Of a DNA stretch of 64,000 nt, positions 34,507 through 46,235 are shown piece by piece; within the stretch, counting starts at the first letter, position 1; each line of letters begins with the position of its first letter. A program made the position numbers and the translations under genes. Source of the stretch: Hysterangium stoloniferum (lineage: Eukaryota > Basidiomycota > Agaricomycetes > Hysterangiales > Hysterangiaceae); NCBI GenBank assembly GCA_015178975.1, contig WHVD01000046.1, positions 62,001 through 126,000 on the forward strand. Reading direction: 5' to 3'. A model generated the notes under the pieces. It was not told the origin of the DNA and did no database searches. It worked only from the letters and a program-made list of their open reading frames with translations.

Positions 34507-36088
34507 CTATCTGAATGGATACTCAACATCATCCCCCAAGGGCACCATTGCATTTGCACACCAACCCGTCGAGGGGACCCAAATCCACTTGTGCTCAGTC
34601 GATATCCATATCTCCTCAAGGTACATATGCCCTTGGGATTTTAGAGTAGGAACAGCATCTACCGATTTGTTCCACATTTTGTTCCATGCGTTCATCAAAT
34701 TTGGGTCCCACTTCACCATGTCCAAAACCACGGATGCACAGAATATCCGTAATTTCGGGAAAATTGAAACTGATTCCAGTATACTCCGTAAGATCTATAT
34801 TAGAACATCAATTTCTGCATATGGACAGCCGTATGTGCGTACATACTTGTTGGGGTACACAGTCGATTTCACGCCCGGGCGTAGGCCAAACGAACCTCTG
34901 AGTATTGCGCAGACTGCCCACCATCAAATGTGTCAAATTATGGAATGCAGCGGATACATTCTTCAAGTCATCTTGTGACACGTAGCCATCCGTGTCAATC
35001 TCCAGACAAGATACCAAATCGAGATGTCCCCATACTTGCAGATCTAAGAAGTCGGGCAGAACGCGAAACCTAGTGTGAGAGACTCGGACGGTTTCCACAG
35101 GACGGTGGCGCAGGATCTCAGTCAAAGTACTGTAATTCGCGGCGACAAATTTTAATTTGGGCAACGACGTCGGTGAGGGAACTACAGTAGGAAGGCTCTC
35201 GGCCATCTCTAGTGTCTGGATATTCGGACAATGGGCCAGTAAAAGCGACACCGCCGTAGGGATCTTAGGCCTAGGCCCATCGATATAATTACCGATGACC
35301 AAGTGTCGAATGGAGTAGAACGGTTCCAGAGATAAAGATGGTATATCCATCCAAAGTCCGACATCTGCGGCGACGGCTCGGACACCTATGAGATCCTGTT
35401 GTGATTGCTTGAATATATTTCGGATGTACTGGTGTTGCATCTCAAGATCGCCGTCATCATTCGAGGTTGTATCGTAGTCTTGAAGAAGGCGGAATCGATA
35501 TTTTTTATCCTCCGGAAGTTCGAGCGCTAGCGAAAGGCATTGTTGTTTCTCGCCTGTCCAAGCTTTGTGACCACATGGGTCATACGAATGTAAATAGTTA
35601 TAAGAACGAGGCCACTCCGAGTCGGGGGGCGTATGGAAATCGCACTCAATGAAAGCGATGGTCCTCAATCTGGGAATGGAGGCGACGAGGGTCGTTAGGT
35701 CGGCGTAGGTCGACTTCCACGTACTAAATAGGTCGTCGAACGTCATGTCGAACGCATCTAGTGCCATGGAAACGTCGATCGAGTCGGGAAGATAAACCCA
35801 GTTTTGAATCCAAACATGGCGAGTGTGACCAGTTAAATGTGGTGATTCTAACAAATATCGGATACGTTTCTGCGTTCGTTGGAGGCGATCCATGTATTCT
35901 CTCGGTACTCCTATTTCCCCATGTTGACGACAAAAGGGGTCGGAGCCTTCGAATGTCAGTGTTTTAAAGACTAAGGATACGAGAGATGAACGAATATGCC
36001 GGTTGATGCATGCTAAGTTTGAAATGTCCTTCTTTCCTAGACACTGATTGGCGATTCGCATCCATAGCTCACTTGGAAGATCTGGCAT
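34507..36088 (-). CDS. F-box protein, palindrome copy 1
   Basis: Two exons, 36088-34847 and 34794-34507, joined through GTATGT...ATATAG in phase; 509 residues. The start is the ATG of MPDLPSELWMRIANQCLGKK, and the F-box covers residues 3-45 (LPSELW...ISNLACINRHIRSSL). The remainder has dispersed Leu-rich segments such as LRTIAFIECDF, IRHLVIGNYI and IQTLEMAESL, so substrate recognition by LRR-like repeats is likely but unproven. The open frame is intact. It is almost identical to the gene at 36269-37859, with a few substitutions such as HTPPDSEW/YAPPDLEW. A TATATAAAG box lies about 52 bp upstream in the spacer. Confidence 0.82.
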
Positions 36089-36134
36089 CTTTTCTTCGAA
36101 GTGGCCCACTAAGAGAACAAGGGGGTGTGGCAGT

Positions 36135-36221
36135 CTCCTTTATATATCTGTACAACACGGTGATTATGTAATCACGTAAAACTAAAGGGTCCGTGCGTAA
36201 GACTGGGGGCACCAGGATTAC
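36135..36221. promoter_or_regulatory. 87-bp palindrome spacer, shared promoter region
   Basis: The only unique sequence between two divergent, near-identical genes. It holds CTTTATATATCTG (36138-36150), which reads TATATAAAG toward copy 1, and an ATTACGTGATTAC-like inverted motif (GATTATGTAATCACG) at about 36161-36175. Confidence 0.5.
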
Positions 36222-36268
36222 ACTGCCACACCCCCCTTGTTCTCTTAGCGGGCCACTTCGAAGAAAAG

Positions 36269-37859
36269 ATGCCAGATCTTCCAAGTGAGCTATGGATGCG
36301 AATCGCCAATCAGTGTCTAGGAAAGAAGGACATTTCAAACTTAGCATGCATCAACCGGCATATTCGTTCATCTCTCGTATCCTTAGTCTTTAAAACACTG
36401 ACATTCGAAGGCTCCGACCCCTTTTGTCGTCAACATGGGGAAATAGGAGTACCGAGAGAATACATGGATCGCCTCCAACGAACGCAGAAACGTATCCGAT
36501 ATTTGTTAGAATCACCACATTTAACTGGTCACACTCGCCATGTTTGGATTCAAAACTGGGTTTATCTTCCCGACTCAATCGACGTTTCCGTGGCACTAGA
36601 TGCGTTCGACATGACGTTTGACGACCTATTTAGTACGTGGAAGTCGACCTACGCCGACCTAACGACCCTCGTCGCTTCCATTCCCAGATTGAGGACCATC
36701 GCTTTCATTGAGTGCGATTTCTATGCGCCCCCTGACTTGGAGTGGCCTCGTTCTTATCACTATTCACTACATTCGTATGACCCATGTGGTCACAAAGCTT
36801 GGACAGGCGAGAAACAACAATGCTTTTCGCTAGCGCTTGAACTTCCGGAGGATGAAGAATATCGATTCCGCCTTCTTCAAGACTACGATACAACCTCGAA
36901 TGATTACGGCGATCTTGAGATGCAACACCAGTACATCCGAAATATATTCAAGCAATCACAACAGGATCTCATAGGTGCCCGAGCCGTCGCCGCAGATATC
37001 GGACTTTGGATGGATATACCATTTTTATCTCTGGAACCGTTCTACTCCATTCGACACTTGGTCATCGGTGATTATATCAATGTGCTTAGGCGTAAGATCC
37101 CTACGGCGGTGTCGCTTTTACTGGCCCATTGTCCGAATATCCAGACACTAGAGATGGCCGAGAGCCTTCCTACTGTAGTTCCCTCACCGACGTCGTTGCC
37201 CAAATTAAAATTTGTCGCCGCGAATTACAGTACTTTGACTGAGATCCTGCGCCACCGTCCTGTGGAAACCGTCCGAGTCTCTCACACTAGGTTTGACGTT
37301 CTGCCCGACTTCTTAGATCTGCAGGTATGGGGACATCTCGATTTGGTATCTTGTCTGGAGATTGACACGGATGGCTATGTGTCACAAGATGAGCTGAAGA
37401 ATGTATCCGCTGCATTCCATAATTTGACACATTTGATAGTGGGCAGTCTGCGCAATACTCAGAGGTTTTTTTGGACTACGCCCGGGCCTGAAATCGACTG
37501 TGTACCCCAACAAGTATGTCCGCACATACAGCTGTCCATATGAAATTGATGTTCTAATATTAACATTATAGATCTTACGGAGTATACTGGAATCAGTTTC
37601 AATTTTTCCGAAATTACGGATATTCTGTGCATCCGTGGTTTTGGGCATGGTGAAGTGGGACCCAAATTTGATGAACGCATGGAACAAAATGTGGAACAAA
37701 TCGGTAAATGATGTTCCTACTCTAAAATCCCAAGGGCACATGTGCCTTGAAGAGATATGGGTATCGACTGAGCACAAGTGGATTTGGGTCCCCTCGACGG
37801 GTTGGTGTGCAAATGCAATGGTACCCTTGGGGAATGATGTTGAGTATCCATTCAGATAG
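36269..37859 (+). CDS. F-box protein, palindrome copy 2
   Basis: Exons 36269-37513 and 37572-37859 join in phase through GTATGT...ATTATAG; 510 residues. It has the same domain layout as copy 1, with one extra codon in RSYHYSLHSYD. The F-box is at the N-terminus. No stop or frameshift is present, so both copies may be expressed. The nearest TATA-like sequence is about 120 bp upstream, in the spacer. Confidence 0.82.
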
Positions 37860-38039
37860 CCCCTTAAGTAGATAAGGCTATTTCCCAGCTAGGGAACCTG
37901 GACGATGACTGTCAAGATTGCCAATCCGTTTCAATGCCTGGTCGCGTAGATGGTTACTGTCGTGTCATCATTCGATTCACTAATTATGATATCTATACAT
38001 GTGGTTGATCTTAAAACTTAGAGAATCTTAAATTCTGAA

Positions 38040-38155
38040 TGCGAAACGATCAAGTTACCAATAAGTCGTAAATAAACCACAGCTAATTCGTACAAATTGC
38101 TGTGAGTTTCTCGGATGAGGCACGTAGCCTGGAGAAGTGGCGAGTGCTCGACGCA
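38040..38155. repeat. 116-bp segment, flipped relative to the palindrome (right)
   Basis: Partner of 34117-34232, in the same orientation on the plus strand. The flanks AATTCTGAA and AGTAGATATTAG match the reverse complement of the left-arm flanks, so only the segment is turned. Confidence 0.88.
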
Positions 38156-38187
38156 GTAGATATTAGAATATGTAATTTGAACTGTTA

Positions 38188-38680
38188 ATGAAGTACTGGC
38201 AGGGCCGGATGTCCAAGGTTGTGGGGACAGGCCGATGGCAGTCTATGTACGGAGTCCATGGATCATGCCCTGCTACATCGCGCGGGCTTCAGGACAGGCA
38301 GAAGCCTGGAGACTTACTGAACAAACCCAGAAAAGGACAGGTGAACCACGGCCAGGGGGAACAATGGGAACCATCCTTGGCAGGCAGACCATAGGACTAA
38401 AAAAGGGGAAGCCGGACAGGGGGAATGATAGGCTATTGTTGAGGTTGATGATGGACAGTGCTCACATTATTTGGAAAATAAGATGTGATTGGAGAATTGG
38501 TCAAGAGGGAAACACCCAAGTAATACCATCAAAGAAAAAGCCCGGACAGATGGATTAAAGCTATAGAAAATAGAATACAAACGGATATACTATCTACAAA
38601 CTCACTAATATATAAGCGCAAAGGAGCGATGTACATAAGACATGGAATAAACTCCTTCAACCTACCCAACCAACCAGCAT
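38188..38680 (+). pseudogene. Non-LTR retrotransposon C-terminal tail (right arm)
   Basis: Mirror copy of 33577-34049. The frame RLLLRLMMDSAHIIWKIRCD is longer here. Stops follow. A relic carried along in the palindrome. Confidence 0.5.
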
Positions 38681-38797
38681 GAAGCTAGGTAGGTGTATTT
38701 CTTTTGGAAGTGAGTTTTCCGCATCACTCGTTATCTACGCTTTGTTTTCTGCTCTGTTTCATTACAGGTCAACAAATATAGGGGATTAGTGGAGGCT

Positions 38798-39650
38798 CTC
38801 TGGGACAGAGCAAAGAACCGCGAGTTCAAATGCGGAAGTATTGTGTGAGTTGGAGTGGTGAGACAAGGAGGAAGCCAGTGTCTGAGGTCCGTTTTCGCTG
38901 CGCTTTTGAACGCAGTCATCGTCGCATATTATCACTTTGCACGTATACAGAAATTGTAATGAATCCACCACCACCGGCACCATAGAAACTCACACCCAAA
39001 CCTGTGGCATCGACACTATCAACAATTTGATATCGTCCACCTGCAACGCTCTCTACCCCGATCTACGACACATATCCCGCTGTGCTGAGTTCATTTCGAG
39101 ACGCAGTTACTTGAAGTGCCACTGCGACGTTACAATGCACTCACAGTTACACCCGAGCAATTGCAAGAAGCATCTTACCTGCCCACCGTGTTTCTCCATT
39201 TATCTGATATTTATGAACAGCTTTCCTCTGTTTGTTTACCAGTCTATTATTTTCTCATTGTCTTCCTTATCAAGACAATTGTATCATATCATATCATTAT
39301 TGTGTTGTTGCATTATATTTTTGTTACTACCTATGCTCCCTTATGTATAGAAGGGCCTCTCCATTGCCCATCAAGAAATTCATTAGATCCTCTTTTTAAA
39401 GCTCATTCTTAAGAACAGTCTCTTAATCTTAATCTTACTCTTACTCCTATGACCAGCGCTAGGGATATTGCTGTATCTTTTTCTATAGAAGTTCCTGCAT
39501 CATACCACATCAGGTTTGCATCAGCCTTGTGTATACATCTACATCTATGTTATCCAGGGTATGACCTTTAGCATCACCCTCTATGTGTGTTTAGTTATAG
39601 ATTGGTTATACAAACTACTGTATTAGTGACTGTCATAACATCTTAACTGT
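38798..39650. other. No firm feature
   Basis: The outer flank of the palindrome. A frame near 39110-39240 (LRRYNALTVTPEQLQEASYL) looks coding-like but has no identifiable family, and upstream frames are broken. Confidence 0.4.
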
Positions 39651-40700
39651 TTGTTACATGCAGATTATTAGGTCTCATTCCTAATAACAAATGTACAACA
39701 GGTGAGATTTTTAAGCTCTGGTCTCACAAGTAGGACTTGGCTTCAGCTTATGTGCTGTGCCCTCACATGATTGTTGTGTCCAATTTCAGACAGAGTGAAT
39801 GGGAAGTCCAGGGAGTCTGGGAGGAGGGAAGGATGATACTAAGTCTGAAAGGGAGTTGAGATGGGAAGTCCCAAAGACTCCCAGTCAGAGGGCCCATGGG
39901 CTCCAAGGATATGCTGGGGCAAGTTTAACTGATAGAGTGTACTGGGGGATAACTAAGTTGATTTTCTGATTGGATTGTAAATACAAATTAGTCTAGTTAT
40001 ATAGATGAGTCATACTACAATCCTGGTGGAACAGATAAACAAATAAATAGGGAATGGGCAGTAGCCAAGGTCTGGGAAAGTCCAAGATGAACCAGGAACA
40101 TACACATGGAACATAATAAACTAACTGACAACCAGGTCCCAAAACAGATTGAGACAAATATTGCATACATATATCTGAAGGGCCAAGATGTCCAGATGGG
40201 ACAAACAAATCAAGTTGGAATATCCACAGATATCCAATATCACCTGGAAATGGATCCTAATACTATAATAATTAAGTGTGTGTATTTCTGGGAAAACCAC
40301 AGGCTCTGGGCAGGTTGGAACATTGGCATAGAGAAGTGATAAGGGTTGGCAGGGATGATCAAGTGAAGGTTGGGTCATGGATTAAAAATGTATATAGAAC
40401 AAATGTAGGGAGTCCAGCTGGAGTCCAGGTTGGGAAATGACTAAGGACACTTGGAGATACTAGGTGGAAAAGGGCAGAGTCTGATGGGTTCCAGGACATA
40501 AGATAAAGCATCTAGTTGTGAGTGGAAGATCTGACTGGGGACTGAGGTAAAGGGTACTTGGTCAGGTTCTGGTGGATTCCAAATCTTGCTACTAGTCCAG
40601 AAGATGGTTTGGAACCTGATATTGTATCCAGGAACTACTCTGTGGAGTTCTTTGGAACAGATCTTCACAGAGATGAAGATTCACCAGAGTTTAATTATGG
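39651..40700 (+). repeat. Degenerate LTR-like sequence, left inverted arm
   Basis: It starts TGTTACATG and shares the GTAGGACTTGGCTTCAGCTT and TGTCCAATTTCA blocks with the solo LTR at 41929. Bases about 40210-40695 match the reverse complement of 41390-41855 (for example GGCTCTGGGCAGGTTGGAACATT). CpG is nearly absent. Confidence 0.6.
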
Positions 40701-41004
40701 ACTTCCAGTGGTATACAATGTATATCTAATGTTCTGAGTCACAAAATCTAACATTAAACTTGACAAGATAATTGGAAACTCACTGGATATCCTTCATTTG
40801 AGTGAGGTCAGTTTATATTCCACATTGGTCATTTGGCTATATACATAGTCCAAGATTAGTGTCTAGTACTTTGACAAATACATCTCAGTCATCAAGTCAA
40901 ATAAGTAGATATTCCAGAAATTCCAGGTTCAAACCAATTCTAAATGGACTCCTTACAGCTGTTTGCATTATGTAAGGCATGTGACACAAATCAGATTTTT
41001 CTCA

Positions 41005-41395
41005 ATAAAGTCAAATCTTCCTAAACAATTGCAAATTGCACTGTATCCTCCTGAATACTTGTGAATTGTACCGTATCCTCTCAAATATTTGTGAATTGCA
41101 ATGAATCACATTGTATCCTCTTGAATATTTGTGGATGGCACTGAATCCTCCCAAACAATTGTGAGTCACAATAAAGTGAATTGAATCTTCCCAAACAATA
41201 GTGAATCACAATGAATCACACTGTAGCCTCTTGAATATTTGTGAATTGCACTGTATCCCCTCAAATATTTTTGAATCACACTGAATCCTCCCAAACAATT
41301 GTGAATTGCAATGAATTGAACTGAATCTTCCTAAACAATAGTGAATTGCAATGAATCACACTGTAGCCTCTCAATTATTTTTGAATCTGAATCCT
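41005..41395. repeat. CpG-poor minisatellite between inverted LTR-like arms
   Basis: Repeated units of about 30 bp built on TGAATCCTCCCAAACAATTG and TGTGAATTGCA variants, grouped in larger units of about 130-140 bp. Confidence 0.75.
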
Positions 41396-41928
41396 CCAGT
41401 GAAGATCCATTCCTAGAGACTCCACAGAGTATTTTCCAGAAACCATATCAGGTTCCAAACTATCTTCTGGACTAGTATCAAGATCCAGAACCCACTGGAA
41501 CCTGACCCTCATTCCTCAAGTACCCTTCACATCCCATTCTGGTATTCTGCCCTCAACTATGTAGACATATCCTGCTATGTATGACCCGGAATCCATAGGA
41601 CTCCACCCTTTGACAGTTGGCATCTCCACATGTCCCTAGCCATTTCCCAGCCTGGACTCCTGGCATTTGTTCTAGATACTTTGGTCTGTGACCCAACCTT
41701 CACTAGATCATCCTTGTCAACCTTCTCTATGTCAATGTTCCAACCTGCCCAGAACCTGTGGCCTTCCCGGAAATATGCACACTTAGTCATTATAGTGTTA
41801 GAATCCATTTTCAGATAGTATCAGATATTTGTGGATATCCTGACTAACTTCCTTTGTTCTGCATTTGGTAACTGACTGGTTGACAGATGTTCATTCATCT
41901 GTTTATTGTTCTTGCCCTTATTCCCTGA
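41390..41928 (-). repeat. Degenerate LTR-like sequence, right inverted arm
   Basis: Reverse-complement partner of about 40210-40695. It is interrupted at its right end by the solo LTR at 41929, whose right flank continues at 42769. Confidence 0.6.
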
Positions 41929-42768
41929 TGTTAGGATACACACTCAGGCCGGGTTTCCGGAGAAACCTGCAGGATATCCGGTAGGACTTGGCTTCAGCTT
42001 ATAGGCTGCGCCCTCGCTAGATCGTGTTGTCCAATTTCAAACGGACGGACGGGGATCCCGGGGAGTCTGGGTGGGGTTCGTGGGTCGTAGGTTGTAAGTC
42101 GTGGGTCGTGGGTTGTAAGTCGGAGGTCGTGGGTCGTGAGTCGAGTTGGTTGAGAGAGATAGATGCACCGGAGCCCGTGGGCTCCGACTAGTGCGAGCAA
42201 TGTGAATCGAGTAAGGTTTTAGAGCGGAAAATATTATTAGATTACTGGGGGGAATCTAAGCTAATTTTCTGACTGGATTGTATGTACAACATCTGCCAGT
42301 TTATATAGACCGTGGAATGCATGACATACCAAATCCAGTAATAACGAAACGAAACTAACAAAACATGAAACGGGAATGGTAAACACCAAATTGGTGTTAG
42401 GAACGGAACGGAACGGAGCAGAGTCTGAATCGTGACAAAGCATAACCCATAATGGGAAACGGAGCGGGAGCGGAGTCCTAAATCGTGACAGGTCATTTGA
42501 CTAAAACGGGAATGGGGCTCGATTAGAGCGGTGACGGGATTCTAAGCGGGGACCGGTGACTGATGCGTGGGACGAAGATGGACATAGACAGAGACGGAGT
42601 CCGGGGGAAGTCCGGTGACTGATATGTGTTGTAATGAGGTCGAACGTAACGAGTCTTGACGTAATGGAGTCCGGGCGGGAAATCCTATAAACAGACGATT
42701 GGTGCTTGTAGCATGTGGGGGCGTATGGGTTAGTGCCCGGAGTCCGGCGGGATTGTCCGGTCGTAACA
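41929..42768. mobile_element. Solo LTR (family 1), 840 bp
   Basis: Begins TGTTAGGATAC and ends GTCGTAACA (TG...CA). It is flanked on both sides by CCTGA (41924-41928 and 42769-42773), a perfect 5-bp target duplication. It contains a GT-rich mini-repeat (GTGGGTCGTGGGTTGTAAGTC variants) at about 42079-42143. Related copies lie at 57949-59169 and 61600-62405. Confidence 0.88.
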
Positions 42769-43269
42769 CCTGATCTGTCTCCATCCTTGTCTCCTCATTT
42801 ATCTGACTCATTATTATATCCTTAGTTTGGAAACAGTTCCAAATATGTCTTATTATACTCCCAGACTTGTAGTACAATAATTGGAACATCTATACAGGAG
42901 GATATCTGAAAACTATTAGGTATACCAAATTCTAATATACTCTAAAGGTCATTTAAACATCTGGGATGTGATTCAAACATAATTTGGTTTTTAAAACTTT
43001 AGGAATGTTTAAAACTTATTGGTATATTATTAAACAAATCATCTTTCAAGACCTGAATAGATTATGAAAGAGCTTAGTAGATTAAAACATTAAGACTTTT
43101 AAAAAGCATATCCTTTTAAATGGTCCATTTCATGCATATATATGCCATTGACATCTCTAAATACATATGTATTACATCGGAATGGCTCTGTCAATCTGAA
43201 CAGATTTCTACTTGATTCAACATACCCAGAATATATAGGTGGTTTAAGCCTGCCCACCTCTTAACAGTA
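42769..43269. other. AT-rich sequence between LTR and Gypsy fragment
   Basis: It continues the target of the solo LTR and leads to CTCTTAACA directly before the Gypsy leader. An eroded LTR of the following element may be included. No gene. Confidence 0.4.
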
Positions 43270-45840
43270 TTTTCTGACCAGGACTTGCAGATTGTGTCAA
43301 TATACCACCAAGAAAAAAAGCACCCATACAGGCATCATTACCTGGACCCTCAACTCTTCATTCCCCAATCACTTTTACCAGTCAAACACTCACAAACCAG
43401 CCAGACCCCACAGTCAAATCCTATATTGAAGAAGTTCCAGAAAACCCAGACAATTCAGAGCACAAGGATGAGTCTGTGGCCCCTGACAAGGGCAAGGGTG
43501 TCAAAAATCCTCCATCTACCCAGCAACTGCAGCTTCCAGATCCCACTTCTGAATTTCTAGCAAACTCTTTAGAAAAATTAATGAATCACATGTTAGATGA
43601 CAAAAAGAAAAAGGATCAAGAACCTCTGCAGTCAAAAGTCAACATTCCAGAACCTTTCACAGGTTCCAACTGCAACAAACTTTCCACTTTCCTCATGCAA
43701 TGTCACTTCAATTTCTGGGATCAATCTGCCACATTCTCCACAGACTCCTGAAAAGTCAACTACACACTCTCATACCTCTTGGGATCCACATTGAAATGGT
43801 TTGAACTGGCTTTTAGTGGACTTTCCAGGGAAGAGCCGATCTGGCTTGAAGATTGGAATGTGTTTGTTGAAGAGCTAGAGACAAACTTTGGACAATATGA
43901 CCTGACTGGAGAAGCCGAGAACAGCCTCACCAATCTTTGTATGAAGGACAACCAGCACATCATGGACTACATTGTCCAATTTCACAATCTTGCAACTCAT
44001 TGTTAGTGGGATGATCCCACTCTCTGCCACCAGTTCTATGCTGGTCTGCCATCCTGCCTCAAGGACAAAGTCTCAAAAGGAGAAGATGGCAAACCCAAAA
44101 CATTGTCCCATATGCACCTCAAGGCTCAAAATGCAGACACATGCTATTGGGAACATCACATGGAAGGTGCCCACAAGACCTCCATGGACAAAGTCAACAA
44201 GTCCACAGCCAGCAAGCCTAACAACAACACCCCATCTACCAGCAACCAAAACTCCACTCACTCAAACTGGAAGAATGACAAAAAGTCTTCCAACAATAAC
44301 AAAGGTTAGCAATCTGGTAAACAAAATGGAAAAACCAACCTTACAGGCAAGCTCGGGCCCAATGGGAAACTTACCCCACAGGAAAGGCAGCATCATATGG
44401 ACAACAACCTTTGTCTCTTGTGCTGAAAACCTGGTCATCGAGTCCCAGAATGTCCATTGGCGAAAGCAAACTCTGTGAAAGGTCATGTAGCCAATACTCC
44501 TTCCATGGAGTCCCCATTGAAGGACAAACCAGCTTCTGATCCAAAAAAAGGGTAAGTAACTCCACAGTCTCCATGCAGGTTGGGGGTTGCATTACCTCTC
44601 CATGCATTCATACTTGTCTTAATACATCTGCTCTTTTGAACTCTGACTCACTTTTTATTAAACTTATGTCTGATATGATCCCAAAATTCATTTCTTCAGC
44701 ACTCATAGACTCCGGCTCAACTCATTGTTTTGTAGATACAAAGTTCACACAAAATTATCTTTCTTTGTCAACTTATCTGATCAACCTGGTTGGACTCCAA
44801 CTTTTTGATGGTACAAGCAATTCAGTTATCACCAAAGCTTGTGATCTTTCTATCCAGGTCCTGTGTGGAACATCCCAGTTGGTCACTTTCTATGTGACCC
44901 AGTTAGACTCAAGTTGCTCAGTTGTCCTAGGACATACATAACTGGCTTACCCAATACAATCCATTGATTGACTGGGTATCAAACAGTATAACTTTCTGGA
45001 CACCTATGGTGCCCAAGATAACTGTATCTGACACGGCCTCCACAGCACCTGCAGCCTTGGTAGCTCCTGTGATCCTTATGGCACCCCCAGCCATTTCAGC
45101 ATCCCTGGCCATTTCAGCATCCCTAGCCTTTCCAGCACCTGTGGCCTCGGTGGCCCCTGTGATCCCTACAGCACCCATGGCTTCCCCAGAACCTACAGTA
45201 TGGCACCTCCATCTATTTCTCTTATTAATGCTGCAGCATTTATCAGAGCTATGAAAATGGATGGATCCTAGGCATTCACTATCAATTTGAAAATTGATGA
45301 AGCAACTGGCTGTTTTTCAACCCCAGCATCTGAGCAAACTGCAGACCTAGAAGGGGTCCCTGAGAAATACCATGATTTTATGGATGTTTTTAGTAAGTGT
45401 AAAGCTGACTGGCTTCCACCCTACAGAGAGTATGACCTAAAAATTGACCTCAAAGAAAGCACCCAGCCACCCCTTGGACATATCTACCTGCTGTCCTCTA
45501 TGGAAATTTCCACAATCTGGGATTTCCTGGATGAAGATTGGTCTATAGGTTTTATCTGACCCTCAAAGTCTCCTTTTGGAGCACCTATTTTGTGTGTTAA
45601 GAAGAAGGATGGATCCCTTTGACTGTGTTGATTTCAGAGGACTCAATGCTGTTACATGGAAGGATAAGTATCCACTCCCATTTATGTATATCTGACCTGC
45701 TCAACACTCCACAGAATGCCCAGATTTATACCAAGATAGATCTTAAACACACCTACCACTTGGTCCAGATCTCCATGGGAGACAAGTGGAAAACCACTTT
45801 CAGGACCTATTATAGGGCTTTTGAGTGGTTAGTGATGCCC
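43270..45840 (+). pseudogene. Ty3/Gypsy gag-protease-RT fragment (old, CpG-depleted)
   Basis: The order gag, zinc knuckle, protease, RT start is readable in pieces. Gag has CHFNFWDQSATFSTDS and LKWFELAFSG; the knuckle is CLLC-stop-KPGHRVPEC. The protease is ALIDSGSTHCFVDTKF (DSG active site). The RT start has HDFMDVFSKCKADWLP and YTKIDLKHTYHLVQI, then breaks off after FEWLVMP at the junction with the minus-strand element. At least four internal stops lie in gag. Compared with the copy at 56009-57948 many CG sites read TG or CA here, including a CGA to TGA stop after the ATFSTDS codons. Confidence 0.85.
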
Positions 45841-46177
45841 AAACATTGCTGTCAGCCTCGTTCCTGCTTATCACTGTCTCCCGGACCTCCAGTTCGATTG
45901 GCTGAGAGACTCTTTGTGTCTCGTGGGCCTTTTCGCTTGAGGGAATAGACATGGAGGGTGGCTCGATGATTGGAGGGTCAAGGATTACAATGTCGCAGGC
46001 CTGTTCCAATTGGTATGGAGCTGTCAACAGCTCGCGAGTAGTGGCAGGCATAGAAAGCTGAAGGTTCAGGGGATGGTCCAAGGAATCTCGTAGCTGTGGT
46101 GGCGCATGCTCCTGTAACTCTGGGATGGGAGCAGATAGAGGGGGAGGTGTGGGAGAGGGTTGGATGGGGTTTTCCAT
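45841..46177 (-). pseudogene. Pro-rich C-terminal ORF of the Gypsy element
   Basis: Frame starting MENPIQPSPTPPPLSAPIPE, rich in Pro and Glu. It runs across the junction near 45840 into antisense RT sequence, so its true end is lost. Function unknown. Confidence 0.4.
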
Positions 46178-46235
46178 GGTGATAGCGGTTAAGGTCTTGT
46201 TTGGTCAATACCCACGCCATATGCTGACAGTTGGC

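Larger units (their letters stand above)
33460..36134. repeat. Palindrome, left arm
   Basis: Reverse complement of 36222-38797, including an entire F-box gene and a retrotransposon tail. The outer match begins at GCCTCCACT, and the inner edge is the block ending GGTGTGGCAGT. Differences are scattered substitutions, small indels and one inverted 116-bp segment. Confidence 0.9.
36222..38797. repeat. Palindrome, right arm
   Basis: Starts with ACTGCCACACC and mirrors the left arm. It is about 100 bp shorter because of deletions between the F-box stop and the flipped segment (about 37900-38040). Confidence 0.9.
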
